DNA of 64,000 nt, from assembly GCF_022200785.1 (NCBI RefSeq), contig NZ_CP087585.1, positions 4,865,030-4,929,029 on the forward strand, given 5' to 3'. This stretch comes from Pedobacter mucosus (GTDB taxonomy: Bacteria > Bacteroidota > Bacteroidia > Sphingobacteriales > Sphingobacteriaceae). The first letter of the stretch is position 1. Every line of letters starts with the position of its first letter. Positions 9,010 to 17,891 of the stretch are shown here, in pieces. The translations under genes were made by a program, and so were the position numbers. The notes below the pieces were generated by a model. That model was not told where the DNA came from. It ran no database searches and was given only the letters and a program-made list of their open reading frames with translations.

Positions 9010-10518
9010 ATGACAAACAAGAAAAAGACAGTTGGTAAAACTGACGTAGATGTAATTTTAATAGGGGCTGGCATCATGAGTGCAACCCTAGGTGTGTTAT
9101 TAAAACAGCTGGAGCCAGATTTAAGCATAGAAATTTATGAACGCTTAGATATTGCCGCTGCAGAAAGTTCGGATGCATGGAACAATGCAGGTACAGGTCA
9201 TTCTGCTTTCTGTGAACTTAACTACACGCCAGAAAAAAAAGATGGAACTGTAGAAATTAACAAAGCGGTACAGATTGCAGAACATTTTGAAGTTTCTAAA
9301 CAATTTTGGTCTTATCTGGTTGAAAAGAAACTTATTTCTGATCCCAAAAATTTTATCCGGGAAATTCCTCATATGAGCTTTGTATGGGGGAAAAAAAACG
9401 TAGATTTTTTAAAGAAACGCTATGATGCTTTACAGGAATGTAATTTATTTAGCGATATGCAATACACTGAAGATAGTGAAATAGTAAAAAACTGGGCGCC
9501 ATTAATTATGGATGGCCGCAAAAAAGGTGAAAAAGTTGCTGCAACAAAAATGGATCTTGGTACGGATGTAAACTTCGGTTCACTTACCCGTGATATGTTT
9601 AACAACTTAAAAGATCAACCCAATGTTGGCCTTCATTTTAATCATGAAATACGTGATCTAAAAAGAAACAAAGATGAAAATTGGAGCATTAAAGTTAAAG
9701 ATTTAGAAACTGGAGATAAGCGTAAGCGAGTAGCAAAGTTTGTTTTTATTGGTGCGGGAGGTGGTTCTTTACCGCTTTTAGAAAAATCAGATATTCCAGA
9801 AGGTAAAGGTTTTGGTGGCTTCCCGGTAAGCGGGCAGTGGCTTAAGTGTAATAATGAAGAAATTATTGCACAACACCATGCAAAAGTTTATGGTAAAGCA
9901 GCAGTCGGCGCCCCGCCAATGTCGGTTCCGCATTTAGATACCCGAATGATAAATGGTAAACAAGCTTTATTGTTCGGTCCTTATGCAGGTTTTTCAACCA
10001 AATTTCTGAAGAATGGTTCATTTTTAGATCTCCCAAAATCGATTAAGTTTAACAACATCAGACCGATGCTTTCTGCAGGTTTGCATAATCTTGATTTAAC
10101 AAAATATTTAATCGATCAGGTTAGGCAATCGCCAGAAGATAGATTAGCTGCATTAAAAGAGTATTTACCAAAGGCAGAATTGAAAGACTGGGAATTGGAA
10201 AACGCCGGACAAAGAGTTCAGGTAATTAAGAAAGATGCAAAGCAAGGTGGCGTTTTAGAATTTGGAACAGAAGTGGTGAGTGCAAGTGATGGCTCTATTG
10301 CTGCTTTGTTGGGTGCCTCTCCTGGGGCTTCAACAGCTGTTTCCATCATGCTTGATTTATTGAGCCGCTGTTTTGCAGCTGATTTAGCAACGCCAGAATG
10401 GCAAGCTAAAATCAAAGAAATGATTCCAACTTATGGAAAAGAGTTAGCTAAAAACGGTGAGCTTTCTAAGGAAACTAGAAATAGAACTTCGAAAATTCTA
10501 AAAATAGGAAATCAATAA
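9010..10518 (+). CDS. mqo: Malate:quinone oxidoreductase
   Basis: A 502-residue FAD-dependent, membrane-associated enzyme that oxidises malate to oxaloacetate and passes electrons to the quinone pool, replacing or supplementing NAD-dependent malate dehydrogenase in the citric acid cycle. The N-terminal dinucleotide motif (VILIGAGIMSATLGVLLKQL, residues about 15-34) and the family block NNAGTGHSAFCELNYTP (about 58-74) are present. So are GGFPVSGQWLKC and GASPGASTAVSIMLDLL near the C-terminus. The length is typical. It is a single-gene unit closed by a strong terminator. Confidence 0.97.
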   Translation: MTNKKKTVGKTDVDVILIGAGIMSATLGVLLKQLEPDLSIEIYERLDIAAAESSDAWNNAGTGHSAFCELNYTPEKKDGTVEINKAVQIAEHFEVSKQFWSYLVEKKLISDPKNFIREIPHMSFVWGKKNVDFLKKRYDALQECNLFSDMQYTEDSEIVKNWAPLIMDGRKKGEKVAATKMDLGTDVNFGSLTRDMFNNLKDQPNVGLHFNHEIRDLKRNKDENWSIKVKDLETGDKRKRVAKFVFIGAGGGSLPLLEKSDIPEGKGFGGFPVSGQWLKCNNEEIIAQHHAKVYGKAAVGAPPMSVPHLDTRMINGKQALLFGPYAGFSTKFLKNGSFLDLPKSIKFNNIRPMLSAGLHNLDLTKYLIDQVRQSPEDRLAALKEYLPKAELKDWELENAGQRVQVIKKDAKQGGVLEFGTEVVSASDGSIAALLGASPGASTAVSIMLDLLSRCFAADLATPEWQAKIKEMIPTYGKELAKNGELSKETRNRTSKILKIGNQ

Positions 10519-10538
10519 TTTACTAAATACAATTAAAC

Positions 10539-10567
10539 AAAAAAGACCTGCAATTCAGGTCTTTTTT
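10539..10567. terminator. Bidirectional terminator between mqo and ytxJ
   Basis: A symmetric hairpin (AAAAAAGACCTG / CAGGTCTTTTTT) lies in the 73-base gap between two convergent genes. The A-run on one side and the T-run on the other let it work for both strands. Confidence 0.9.
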
Positions 10568-10591
10568 GTTTCTAGTAATATTATAAAGCTT

Positions 10592-10924
10592 TTATGCAGC
10601 AATAACTTCTGCAACTTCATCAGCAGAAATATCACTATGTGAAGCTTCCAAAACACAATCACCATCTTTAATTAATAGAATTTGTGGAGATTGATGTGCA
10701 ACTTCGAAAAGTGTTGCAATAGCGTTTGAAATATCGCGGTAGCTAATTAGATCTAAAAAGTACAGCTTTGTATCTTCAGGAATTACATTCCAATCCAATT
10801 CAAAGTTTTTCTTCGCCATCATACTAATTGAACAACGTGTGCTATGCTTAAAAATAAGACTATAGCCGCTTGCACCTTTAATCTCATCCAGTTGTGCAAT
10901 TGAATTTAAGTTAACCCAAGTCAT
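10592..10924 (-). CDS. ytxJ: YtxJ-type bacillithiol-system redox protein
   Basis: A 110-residue thioredoxin-fold protein of the YtxJ (DUF2847) family. It carries a monothiol site, FKHSTRCSIS, with Cys31 as the only candidate nucleophile, followed by the cis-Pro region HQSPQILLIKDG. The family is associated with bacillithiol-producing bacteria and is thought to act as a monothiol bacilliredoxin that removes bacillithiol from proteins; this function is inferred from family knowledge. A second bacilliredoxin (YphP type) is encoded at 32930. It is convergent with mqo and separated from it by a bidirectional terminator. Confidence 0.85.
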   Translation of the reverse strand: MTWVNLNSIAQLDEIKGASGYSLIFKHSTRCSISMMAKKNFELDWNVIPEDTKLYFLDLISYRDISNAIATLFEVAHQSPQILLIKDGDCVLEASHSDISADEVAEVIAA

Positions 10925-11009
10925 GAATTTATAAATGTATTTTTATAGAAAAATAATGCAGGTAAATTGAACTGCAAATTATTTGAAATTGCTTTTTAAT
11001 AGAAATAAC

Positions 11010-11132
11010 TTAGTTTCTTCTTCTTTTACCTTCAGAATATGAACTGTAAGCAGGACAAAGTTTGTTGGAACAAGATTCTAGTATCATTATGGTGCAAAAC
11101 ACCGCCAGTAACAATATGGCTATTTTTTTCAT
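11010..11132 (-). CDS. Small lipoprotein of 40 residues
   Basis: From ATG 11132 the frame encodes 40 residues: a Lys-rich start, a hydrophobic stretch (IAILLLAVFCTIMIL), then a lipobox-like ESC with Cys21, a short tail SNKLCPAYSSYSEG and a basic end KRRRN. The features fit a tiny exported lipoprotein. It lies between ytxJ and ribH on the same strand, 85 bases before ytxJ. I do not know a function. The clear signal peptide and lipobox argue that it is real despite its size. Confidence 0.65.
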   Translation of the reverse strand: MKKIAILLLAVFCTIMILESCSNKLCPAYSSYSEGKRRRN

Positions 11133-11184
11133 TATATAAGGTTTATTAAATGGCTAAGTTACAAATAGTTTATTAAAATTATCA

Positions 11185-11676
11185 CTAAATACTGGTGCAA
11201 AAATCGGCCATTTTTATTGCTGTGATTGCTGCTTCATCGCCCTTATTACCGTGTTTTCCGCCTGCACGATCTTGAGCTTGTTCTAAATTATTTGTGGTTA
11301 AAACACCAAAAATAACAGGTTTGCTATACTTAATTCCAATGTTTGTTAACCCTTGAGCAACAGCATCACAAATAAAATCAAAGTGTTTTGTATCACCTTG
11401 AATCACACAACCTAAACATATAACTCCATCTAGGTCACTTTTTTTGCTCAATAAAATTTCTGCTCCTCCCGTTAATTCGAAACTCCCAGGAACGGATAAA
11501 GAAATAATATTTTCTTCTTTAACACCATTATCCAGCAGGGTTTTAAGCGCACCATTGTATAAAGCACCAGTAATTTCTGCGTTCCATTCGGCAACAATTA
11601 TACCAAATTTATAATTTGCACCATTCGGAACCGTAGTATGAGAAAAATCGGAAAGATTTTTTAATTGTGTTGACAT
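11185..11676 (-). CDS. ribH: 6,7-dimethyl-8-ribityllumazine synthase
   Basis: This cytoplasmic enzyme condenses the ribitylamino-uracil and the dihydroxybutanone phosphate to lumazine, the penultimate step of riboflavin synthesis. The 163-residue protein has the substrate motif GIIVAEWNAEIT, the SVPGSFELTGGAE loop, and GCVIQGDTKHFDFICDAVAQG with the catalytic histidine. Length is standard. It is preceded by TATCTTTG exactly 4 bases before ATG, suggesting a leaderless transcript. Other rib genes are not in the window, and no FMN riboswitch-like leader would fit in so short an upstream region. Confidence 0.96.
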   Translation of the reverse strand: MSTQLKNLSDFSHTTVPNGANYKFGIIVAEWNAEITGALYNGALKTLLDNGVKEENIISLSVPGSFELTGGAEILLSKKSDLDGVICLGCVIQGDTKHFDFICDAVAQGLTNIGIKYSKPVIFGVLTTNNLEQAQDRAGGKHGNKGDEAAITAIKMADFCTSI

Positions 11677-11680
11677 GCGG

Positions 11681-11688
11681 CAAAGATA
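11681..11688 (-). promoter_or_regulatory. -7 element of ribH, TATCTTTG
   Basis: On the minus strand TATCTTTG, then four bases (CCGC), then the ATG of ribH at 11676. The match to TAnnTTTG is exact and the spacing is the same as at lipA, pdxJ and 15402. Confidence 0.65.
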
Positions 11689-11781
11689 GTGCTATGTAAT
11701 TAATCTTGAAAGTGCTTAATGTTTAATTGTTGTAAGTTTTAAGCACAAAATAGAATGTTCAATTTGATAGCCCGATTTGTT

Positions 11782-11789
11782 TAACTTTG
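11782..11789 (+). promoter_or_regulatory. -7 element TAACTTTG before the Spx/ArsC-like gene
   Basis: TAACTTTG matches TAnnTTTG and lies 37 bases before the ATG at 11827, leaving a short ordinary leader. No clear -33 element at the right spacing. Confidence 0.45.
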
Positions 11790-11826
11790 GAAATAACATT
11801 TAATTAGAATCACTTATATAATATTT

Positions 11827-12174
11827 ATGGTAGTTTATGGCATTCCAAATTGTAACACAGTTAAAAAAGCACTTGATTGGCTAAAGGAGAATCATATCGA
11901 TTTTGAATTTCACGATTTTAAAAAAAAAGGTGTTACAATTGAGAAACTTAACCATTGGTGTAATGTTTTTGGCTGGGAAACCGTTTTAAACCGCAAAGGT
12001 TTAACTTGGAAAAAGCTTTCAAAAGAAGAACAAATAGCAATTGATTCACAAGAAAAAGCCATCGCCTATTTAATTAATAATACCAGTGCAATAAAGAGGC
12101 CTATTATTGAAAATGATAATCAGGCTATTCTCATCTCATTCCAAGAAAGTCGTTACATTGAAACACTTGCGTAA
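11827..12174 (+). CDS. ArsC/Spx-family protein (YffB-like)
   Basis: A 115-residue thioredoxin-fold protein of the arsenate reductase/Spx superfamily. The N-terminal VYGIPNCNTVKKALDWL places a single cysteine (Cys9) where the family's active site lies, and FHDFKKKGV follows as in YffB. There is no CxxC, so it is neither canonical Spx nor a typical ArsC with its downstream cysteines. No ars genes are adjacent. The function of YffB-type proteins is not settled, but a thiol-dependent reductase role is likely. Confidence 0.85.
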   Translation: MVVYGIPNCNTVKKALDWLKENHIDFEFHDFKKKGVTIEKLNHWCNVFGWETVLNRKGLTWKKLSKEEQIAIDSQEKAIAYLINNTSAIKRPIIENDNQAILISFQESRYIETLA

Positions 12175-12242
12175 CCACGTTGTTTTAATGTTAAAGATTG
12201 TTAAACACGACTTTCTAAATTTAAACTAACCTACTTTTAACT

Positions 12243-12983
12243 ATGTATAAGCTGATCATTTTAATTTTTCTCGCATTGCCTTTTAGTATTTTTGCTCAAA
12301 CAGTAGCTACCGGAGCTGTTTTTGACGATTCCAAAAAAAGTTTATCTATTCCTGGCGTTATCGTCAGAAATCTTTATACAAAAAAAACTTCCACTACCAA
12401 TGTTTCTGGGAAATTCACTATTCCAGCAAAAGTTGGTGATTTAATAGAATTTTCTTCCTTAGGTTATCAAACGGATACGCTTTACCTTACAAATTTATTA
12501 AATCGAATAATTTATTTACCCGTAAAAACAAATAGTTTGGGCGATGTAGATGTAAGAGGAGTTAAAGTAAATAGCGCCATTACCAATGCTAAAGATCCGC
12601 TTGCAGAAAAATATACCTTATTAAATACAGGTGGCAATCTAGATCGGAAACGAATGAAAGATAAAGTTGGTGGTTTAAACCTAAACCTCGGCTATGGCAA
12701 ATATAAAAGACAACAACGTAAGGAAGCAGATTTAGCAGAAAAAGATTCATACCTGGAAGAGATAGATGAAAATTTTAATGAGAAAACAGTAATCGAAATG
12801 ACCAAACTGCAAGGCGAAGATTTAAAGCATTTTTTAATACTTTACCGTCCTTCGGTTACACAAGTTAAGGCTGAAAGACCTTATCGCTACCAATATTATA
12901 TCTCCAGGGCATTTGCAGCTTGGAAAAAACTTACTCCGCAAGAAAGAAAACTACAAGATTTGCCTAAATTAAAGGGGAATTAA
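12243..12983 (+). CDS. Exported protein with carboxypeptidase-regulatory-like domain
   Basis: A 246-residue protein with a signal peptide (MYKLIILIFLALPFSIFAQT, cleavage after FAQ). Residues about 25-95 form a CarboxypepD_reg-like beta-sandwich (GAVFDDSKKSLSIPGVIVRN ... GDLIEFSSLGYQTDTLYL), the domain found at the N-terminus of TonB-dependent receptors. The remainder is charged and has no recognised domain. No beta-barrel or plug follows, so it is a stand-alone periplasmic or surface protein of a type common in Bacteroidota. It lies upstream of an M1 peptidase with an 87-base gap. Function unknown. Confidence 0.8.
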   Translation: MYKLIILIFLALPFSIFAQTVATGAVFDDSKKSLSIPGVIVRNLYTKKTSTTNVSGKFTIPAKVGDLIEFSSLGYQTDTLYLTNLLNRIIYLPVKTNSLGDVDVRGVKVNSAITNAKDPLAEKYTLLNTGGNLDRKRMKDKVGGLNLNLGYGKYKRQQRKEADLAEKDSYLEEIDENFNEKTVIEMTKLQGEDLKHFLILYRPSVTQVKAERPYRYQYYISRAFAAWKKLTPQERKLQDLPKLKGN

Positions 12984-13070
12984 AAATTTTCTCCACATAT
13001 CTATAAAATTATAACCACTTATAAATCTATTTGTGGTTATTTTTTATATTTACAGCACTAAAAACTTATT

Positions 13071-15326
13071 ATGATTACTAAAATAAACAAATTAATTGCT
13101 TTGTGTTTATTTTGCTGTGTCTTTGTATTTACTGCATCGGCACAACAAGCTACAACTTCTGCAACTGCTCCTGTTAGCAACTATAATCCTGCAGAAGCAT
13201 TTGGTCCGCTTTTTTATTCGCAAAATGGTAACGAATTTCGTTCTGCGAACGGTGCTCCAGGATCGAAATATTGGCAAAATCGCGTTGATTATAATATTAC
13301 AGCCAACTTAGACGAAGCAAAAAGTATGGTTAGTGGTACGGTTACCATTACTTATAAAAATAATAGTCCAGATAAATTACCTTATTTATGGTTGCAATTA
13401 GATCAGAATACTTTCAAAAGTACCTCTCGTGGATATGCGATCACACCATCTCGTAGTCGTTATGGTGCACAAGGTGAAAAATTTGAAGGTGGTTATAAAA
13501 TTGAAAACATCAGTGTTTCTCAAAAAGCTGGAGCAGTAAAATTCACTTCTATAGTGGAAGATACCCGCATGCAAATTCGGCTTGCACAACCTATGGCAGC
13601 AAGTGGCGATATCATCACTGTAAAAATGGATTATTCTTATGTAGTTCCGAAGGAAGGATCTGATAGAACTGGTCACTTAACTACAAAAAATGGAGAAATT
13701 TATGCGATTGCACAGTGGTTTCCGCGTTTATGTGTGTATGATGATGTAATTGGCTGGAACACTTTACCTTATTGGGGTGGAGGAGAATTTTATTGCGAAT
13801 ATGGTGATATCACTTTCGCCATTACCGCACCAGCAGCTGATATTGTAATGGGATCTGGAGAATTATTAAATCCTCAGGAAGTTTTTACTGCCGAACAATT
13901 AAAAAGATGGAATGAGGCAAAAAACAGTGATGCAACGGTACATATCCGTACAGAAGCTGAAGTAACTGATCCAAAATCGAGACCAGCAAAAGATAAATTG
14001 ACTTGGAAATTTAAAATCACAAATGCTCGTGATGCAGCTTGGGCAGCATCAAAAGCTTTCGTTTTGGATGCGGCTAGAATCAATTTGCCAAGTGGAAAAA
14101 AATCTTTAGCAGTTTCTGCACATCCTGTTGAAAGTAATGGTGTGGATTCTTATGGTCGTGGAGTAGAATATGTAAAATCAACAATTGAGCATTATTCTAC
14201 AAAATGGTTCGAATATCCTTATCCAATGGCAGTAAATGTTGCAACAAACATTGGCGGTATGGAATATCCAGGAATTGTATTTTGTGGTTGGACGGCTAAA
14301 AAGGGCTCAGCTTGGGGCGTAATCGATCATGAATTTGGCCACACTTGGTTTCCAATGATTGTTGGATCAAACGAACGTAAATACGGATGGATGGATGAGG
14401 GTTTTAATACTTTCATCAACGGAATTTCATCTCAAAACTTTAATAAAGGAGAGTACAAACAACGCGTAGCCAATATGAATGCAATCGGTAAAAGCGTTAT
14501 TGGTAATCCTAGGTATGAAAATATTATGCAAATGCCCGATGGAATGGCAGAAGCTAACATTGGCGTAAACCTTTACAGCAAACCAGGTTGGGGTTTAGAT
14601 ATTTTAAGAAATCAGATTCTAGGCGAAGATCGTTTTGATTATGCTTTCCGTCAGTACATTAAAAATTGGGCTTTTAAACACCCAACACCATTTGATTTTT
14701 TCCGTTCAATGGAAAATGGAGCTGGTGAAGATTTATCATGGTTCTGGAGAAGTTGGTGGTTAAATAGCTGGAAAATGGATCAGGCGGTGAGCACGGTTCA
14801 AGAAGTCAAAACAGACGGAAAATTATCTGGTTACACTATAAAAGTGCTTAATCTGGAAAAAATGCCTATGCCAATTATTCTTCAGGTTAAAACTAAAAGC
14901 GGAAAAACAGATATTATCAAAGTTCCTGTGGATGTGTGGATGAAAAATACAAGCTGGTTAGTTCGTTACCCGACAACAGAAGAAATTGTTTCTGTTACTT
15001 TAGATCCGAACAAAGTTTTACCAGATAGCAATGCTGATAATAATACCTGGACAAGCTCTGGCGCTGCAGCTGCGCCGGCAATGAATTTAGATCCTTATTT
15101 AGGTGTTTATTCATCTACTAAAATTCCGATTAAAATAACCGTTACCAAAGTTGATGGCGTTTTAACAGCTAAAGCAGCAGATCAACCAGCATTTGGGTTA
15201 ACTTTTGTAAGTGATAATAAATTTACTTTCGAAGAAGGCGGCATTGATATGGCTTTCGATCCTACAAAGGGAACTATGACTTTAAGTCAAGGAGGAACCG
15301 ATTACGAGTTTACAAAAGATAAATAA
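13071..15326 (+). CDS. Exported M1-family zinc metallopeptidase
   Basis: A 751-residue protein with a signal peptide ([24 protein letters not shown]). An N-terminal beta domain is followed by the gluzincin catalytic domain. The zinc site is HEFGH (about residue 422-426) with the third ligand in WMDEGF, 19 residues later, and an exopeptidase-like GGMEYPG motif upstream. The C-terminal part (about 660-751) looks like a beta-rich lipocalin-like module. It probably cleaves peptides or N-terminal residues in the periplasm or outside the cell. Length is within the range of Bacteroidota M1 peptidases. A strong terminator follows at once. Confidence 0.92.
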   Translation: MITKINKLIALCLFCCVFVFTASAQQATTSATAPVSNYNPAEAFGPLFYSQNGNEFRSANGAPGSKYWQNRVDYNITANLDEAKSMVSGTVTITYKNNSPDKLPYLWLQLDQNTFKSTSRGYAITPSRSRYGAQGEKFEGGYKIENISVSQKAGAVKFTSIVEDTRMQIRLAQPMAASGDIITVKMDYSYVVPKEGSDRTGHLTTKNGEIYAIAQWFPRLCVYDDVIGWNTLPYWGGGEFYCEYGDITFAITAPAADIVMGSGELLNPQEVFTAEQLKRWNEAKNSDATVHIRTEAEVTDPKSRPAKDKLTWKFKITNARDAAWAASKAFVLDAARINLPSGKKSLAVSAHPVESNGVDSYGRGVEYVKSTIEHYSTKWFEYPYPMAVNVATNIGGMEYPGIVFCGWTAKKGSAWGVIDHEFGHTWFPMIVGSNERKYGWMDEGFNTFINGISSQNFNKGEYKQRVANMNAIGKSVIGNPRYENIMQMPDGMAEANIGVNLYSKPGWGLDILRNQILGEDRFDYAFRQYIKNWAFKHPTPFDFFRSMENGAGEDLSWFWRSWWLNSWKMDQAVSTVQEVKTDGKLSGYTIKVLNLEKMPMPIILQVKTKSGKTDIIKVPVDVWMKNTSWLVRYPTTEEIVSVTLDPNKVLPDSNADNNTWTSSGAAAAPAMNLDPYLGVYSSTKIPIKITVTKVDGVLTAKAADQPAFGLTFVSDNKFTFEEGGIDMAFDPTKGTMTLSQGGTDYEFTKDK

Positions 15327-15344
15327 GTAGCTTAATAAAATTTG

Positions 15345-15382
15345 AAAACCCAGCAAAACAAATCGTATTGCTGGGTTTTTTT
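15345..15382 (+). terminator. Intrinsic terminator of the M1 peptidase gene
   Basis: Perfect stem AAAACCCAGCAA (15345-15356) against TTGCTGGGTTTT (15368-15379), then further T. The arm sequence CCCAGCAA is shared with the terminator at 5969-6000. Confidence 0.92.
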
Positions 15383-15401
15383 GTATCCTGATAATAATAA
15401 C

Positions 15402-15409
15402 TAATTTTG
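15402..15409 (+). promoter_or_regulatory. -7 element TAATTTTG, 4 bases before ATG
   Basis: TAATTTTG fits TAnnTTTG and is followed by CAAT and the ATG at 15414, the same spacing as at lipA, ribH and pdxJ. Confidence 0.6.
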
Positions 15410-15413
15410 CAAT

Positions 15414-15638
15414 ATGGCCGAAGCGCAAAAGAACAACCCTTTACACGGAATCACGCTAGAAAAAATCGTTACAGATTTGCAACTTCATTATGGTTGGGAC
15501 AAATTAGGAACTTTGATTCGAATAGACTGTTTTACAAATAATCAGAGTATCAAATCGAGTTTGCAGTTTTTGCGTAGAATGCCTTGGGCAAGGAAAAAGG
15601 TAGAGGATTTATTCTTAAATACCTTTCATAAAAAATAG
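15414..15638 (+). CDS. VF530 family (DUF2132) small protein
   Basis: A 74-residue basic protein covering the whole VF530/DUF2132 domain: [40 protein letters not shown], then [20 protein letters not shown]. The family has a known compact fold and has been called DNA-binding, but its role is undetermined. The gene starts 4 bases from a -7 promoter element, directly after the terminator of the M1 peptidase, so it is transcribed independently. Confidence 0.88.
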   Translation: MAEAQKNNPLHGITLEKIVTDLQLHYGWDKLGTLIRIDCFTNNQSIKSSLQFLRRMPWARKKVEDLFLNTFHKK

Positions 15639-15670
15639 TTATTCAAATCATTTATCTTTATCATAACGCA

Positions 15671-15793
15671 ATGGACAAAGAAAAAGTGAAATTATGGTTT
15701 AAGCGGGTAGGACTTGCTGGATTTCTATTCTTCCTAATTAAAGGGATTATTTGGCTTGTTGTATTCTATTTTATCGCACAAAAAACTATTTAA
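15671..15793 (+). CDS. Small single-pass membrane protein of 40 residues
   Basis: ATG 15671 opens a 40-residue frame: a charged, basic N-terminus (MDKEKVKLWFKRVG) followed by one long hydrophobic segment (LAGFLFFLIKGIIWLVVFYF) and a short IAQKTI tail. The positive-inside rule predicts the N-terminus in the cytoplasm. It follows the VF530 gene by 32 bases and overlaps the 3' end of the convergent GtrA gene by 8 bases. I do not know the family; composition and context make it a plausible real gene. Confidence 0.6.
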   Translation: MDKEKVKLWFKRVGLAGFLFFLIKGIIWLVVFYFIAQKTI

Positions 15794-16166
15794 AAGTAAA
15801 TAACATATTCGCTAAAAAGTTCCAAACAAATACAATAACGATTGCAAAAAACTTAGCCACATAGAAATTTATACCATTTTTACGTTGGTGAAATAAATAG
15901 ATAATGAAGGTATTTAATCCCAAACCAATAAGACTAACTACCAGGAACTTACTAAATTCTGTTCCCCAATGTGCGTTTGTACTTTGAAAAGTCCAAATAC
16001 GGTTGATCAAATAATTATTGGTAACCGCAAGTGTAAAACCGATAGCATTGGCAACGTATTTATTTACCTTAATTTTCTCTTTAAAAAGCCACGTTGCACC
16101 AAAATCTATCGCCATTCCAAGCAAGCCTGTTAGGCCAAATTTAATGATGCGAAAAATTAACTCCAT
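15786..16166 (-). CDS. GtrA-family membrane protein
   Basis: A 126-residue protein with four hydrophobic segments and the GtrA pattern: FIKFGLTGLLGMAIDFGATWL at the start, NAIGFTLAVTNNYLINRIWTF in the middle, WNFLANMLFTF at the end. GtrA proteins are thought to flip or present polyprenyl-phosphate-linked sugars. The start codon is 1 base past the stop of the upstream GT39 gene, so the two form an operon and probably act together in glycosylating an envelope lipid or polysaccharide. Confidence 0.9.
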   Translation of the reverse strand: MELIFRIIKFGLTGLLGMAIDFGATWLFKEKIKVNKYVANAIGFTLAVTNNYLINRIWTFQSTNAHWGTEFSKFLVVSLIGLGLNTFIIYLFHQRKNGINFYVAKFFAIVIVFVWNFLANMLFTFK

Positions 16167-16167
16167 C

Positions 16168-17808
16168 CTAATGTATTTTTACGAGATAAAAATGCTCTAA
16201 AACCTTAGAGCGGGTTTTAGCATTTAAAAATTTGCCAGTTAATTTCGTGGTGTGAAAATATTCAAATGATTTCAAAATTTCTGCATTATACTCGCTTTTC
16301 ATTTTCAATAATTCTGTTTCGGAAATATAAATTACCAAATCTTTAGTGTTTTTTGTTTTATCCAGATCAGCATAGCTATGAAGGTATTTTACTTCACCCG
16401 GCGCATAAAAATCAAAAGAAAAAGCATCAATATAATTTAGTACCGCAGGTTTAGCTGTCGGATAATTTTCCTTTAACCAATTACCAGCATACATCCCGGA
16501 TTGGTATTTCAAGATAGCTGGATAGAAGAATATAAATAGGAATATCATTAATCCTACAGATAAAAAAGCGCTTCTGGCAATAATGGTTTCCAAACTAATA
16601 CCTTTAAATAACAGAAAGGCTAAAGCTAGCACAGCAAGTAAAATCAGTAAAATTAAATAAGGATAATCAAAACCAAACACAAAAGTTAATACCAAAAGCA
16701 AGGTAATAACCAAAATGAAAATCACATTTTGAACAACAAAAAATATCTTCAGATTTTTTCCTTTTAGCGTTCTTAAATATAAAGCGGTGATGATGGAAAA
16801 TTGCGGAAAAATAATCAATATGTAATGGGGTAATTGAAATTTAGATAGCGAAAAAATCAAAAAAGTAATTGCTGCACTTGCCCAAATTATAATACTTTCA
16901 GGGGCCATTTTAATTCTGTTTTTCTTCCAGAAAAGGTTAACAAAAGCCGTGTAAAATAATACCGACCAAGGCAAGAAAGCCCAAAGTGTGGTGTGAAGAA
17001 AAAATGAAATATCGCCTTTGCCTTTAATCGGTCCATTATTAAAAAAACGTCCGAACTGGCTATCCCAAAAGAAAAATTTTAAGCCAGAAACACCGGTTCT
17101 ATCGAAAACGATTTTTTCAGGATGTAAATCAAATTGAGTATAAAGAGAATAAAGTTCGGGAATAATGAAAACAAAAATCAAGGCAATGGCGATGTACCAC
17201 TTTGGCTTTAAAAGCTGTTTATATTGTTTCGTAATTAGCCAGTAGATAATAAAGCCAGCGAAAACCGGAATTAAAATGAAAATTCCTTTTATTAAAATTG
17301 CGCAAGCAGCAAAAAATGATCCGCCAATAATATGCCAAAAGGAGCCTTGGTGTGCTTTATAATAGTGATAAATGGAGGCGAGCGTGAAGGTGGTAATATA
17401 AATTTCAGCCCGAACATCAAACGTAGAGGTGATGATATGCAAAGCGCTTAAAAATATGACGGCGCTAATTAAACCGATTTTTTCATCGTAAATAGCTCTC
17501 GCTAATCTATATAAATACCAAGCGCCGAGCAAACCAAAAAGAAATGAAGGCAATTTAAAAGCAAATGATGAGATGCCAAGTATTTTGAAAGATGCTGCCG
17601 AAATCCAAAACGTAAGGTGGGGTTTGTCAAGCCAATCTGCACCTCGGCCATAAAGATTAAACCAATCTTTAAATAGGATTATATTTTTTGACATGGAGGC
17701 GTAAAGCGCTCCATCTGGCTCCATTACGCCACCAAAAAGTGCAGGAATACTCGCAAGGGCAAGTAAAACAATTAAAAATTTATATAGTGTAGTATCTTTT
17801 ATATTCAT
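16168..17808 (-). CDS. GT39/ArnT-like polyprenyl-phosphate-dependent glycosyltransferase
   Basis: A 546-residue integral membrane protein with 11-13 hydrophobic segments. The first periplasmic loop carries DEP-like GVMEPDGALYASMSKNI with the acidic residue expected for the catalytic aspartate of GT-C enzymes, and GADWLDKPHLTFWISA is the conserved PMT/ArnT block. It should transfer a sugar from a polyprenyl phosphate carrier to an acceptor such as lipid A. It is the first gene of an operon with GtrA. The acceptor and sugar are not visible from sequence. Confidence 0.88.
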   Translation of the reverse strand: MNIKDTTLYKFLIVLLALASIPALFGGVMEPDGALYASMSKNIILFKDWFNLYGRGADWLDKPHLTFWISAASFKILGISSFAFKLPSFLFGLLGAWYLYRLARAIYDEKIGLISAVIFLSALHIITSTFDVRAEIYITTFTLASIYHYYKAHQGSFWHIIGGSFFAACAILIKGIFILIPVFAGFIIYWLITKQYKQLLKPKWYIAIALIFVFIIPELYSLYTQFDLHPEKIVFDRTGVSGLKFFFWDSQFGRFFNNGPIKGKGDISFFLHTTLWAFLPWSVLFYTAFVNLFWKKNRIKMAPESIIIWASAAITFLIFSLSKFQLPHYILIIFPQFSIITALYLRTLKGKNLKIFFVVQNVIFILVITLLLVLTFVFGFDYPYLILLILLAVLALAFLLFKGISLETIIARSAFLSVGLMIFLFIFFYPAILKYQSGMYAGNWLKENYPTAKPAVLNYIDAFSFDFYAPGEVKYLHSYADLDKTKNTKDLVIYISETELLKMKSEYNAEILKSFEYFHTTKLTGKFLNAKTRSKVLEHFYLVKIH

Positions 17809-17879
17809 TTGTTGCTAGCAAATATGAGCATAAAATAGACAAAATTATTTAAGCCTTTACTTTAATAAGCTTAAAGACT

Positions 17880-17887
17880 TATCTTTG
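17880..17887 (+). promoter_or_regulatory. -7 element of pdxJ, TATCTTTG
   Basis: TATCTTTG, then TTTC, then ATG at 17892. Exact TAnnTTTG match at 4-base spacing from the start codon. Confidence 0.65.
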
Positions 17888-17891
17888 TTTC

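Noticed and set aside
11689-11826. FMN riboswitch upstream of ribH
   Set aside because: The -7 element is 4 bases from the ATG, leaving no room for a leader aptamer, and the conserved RFN stems are absent.
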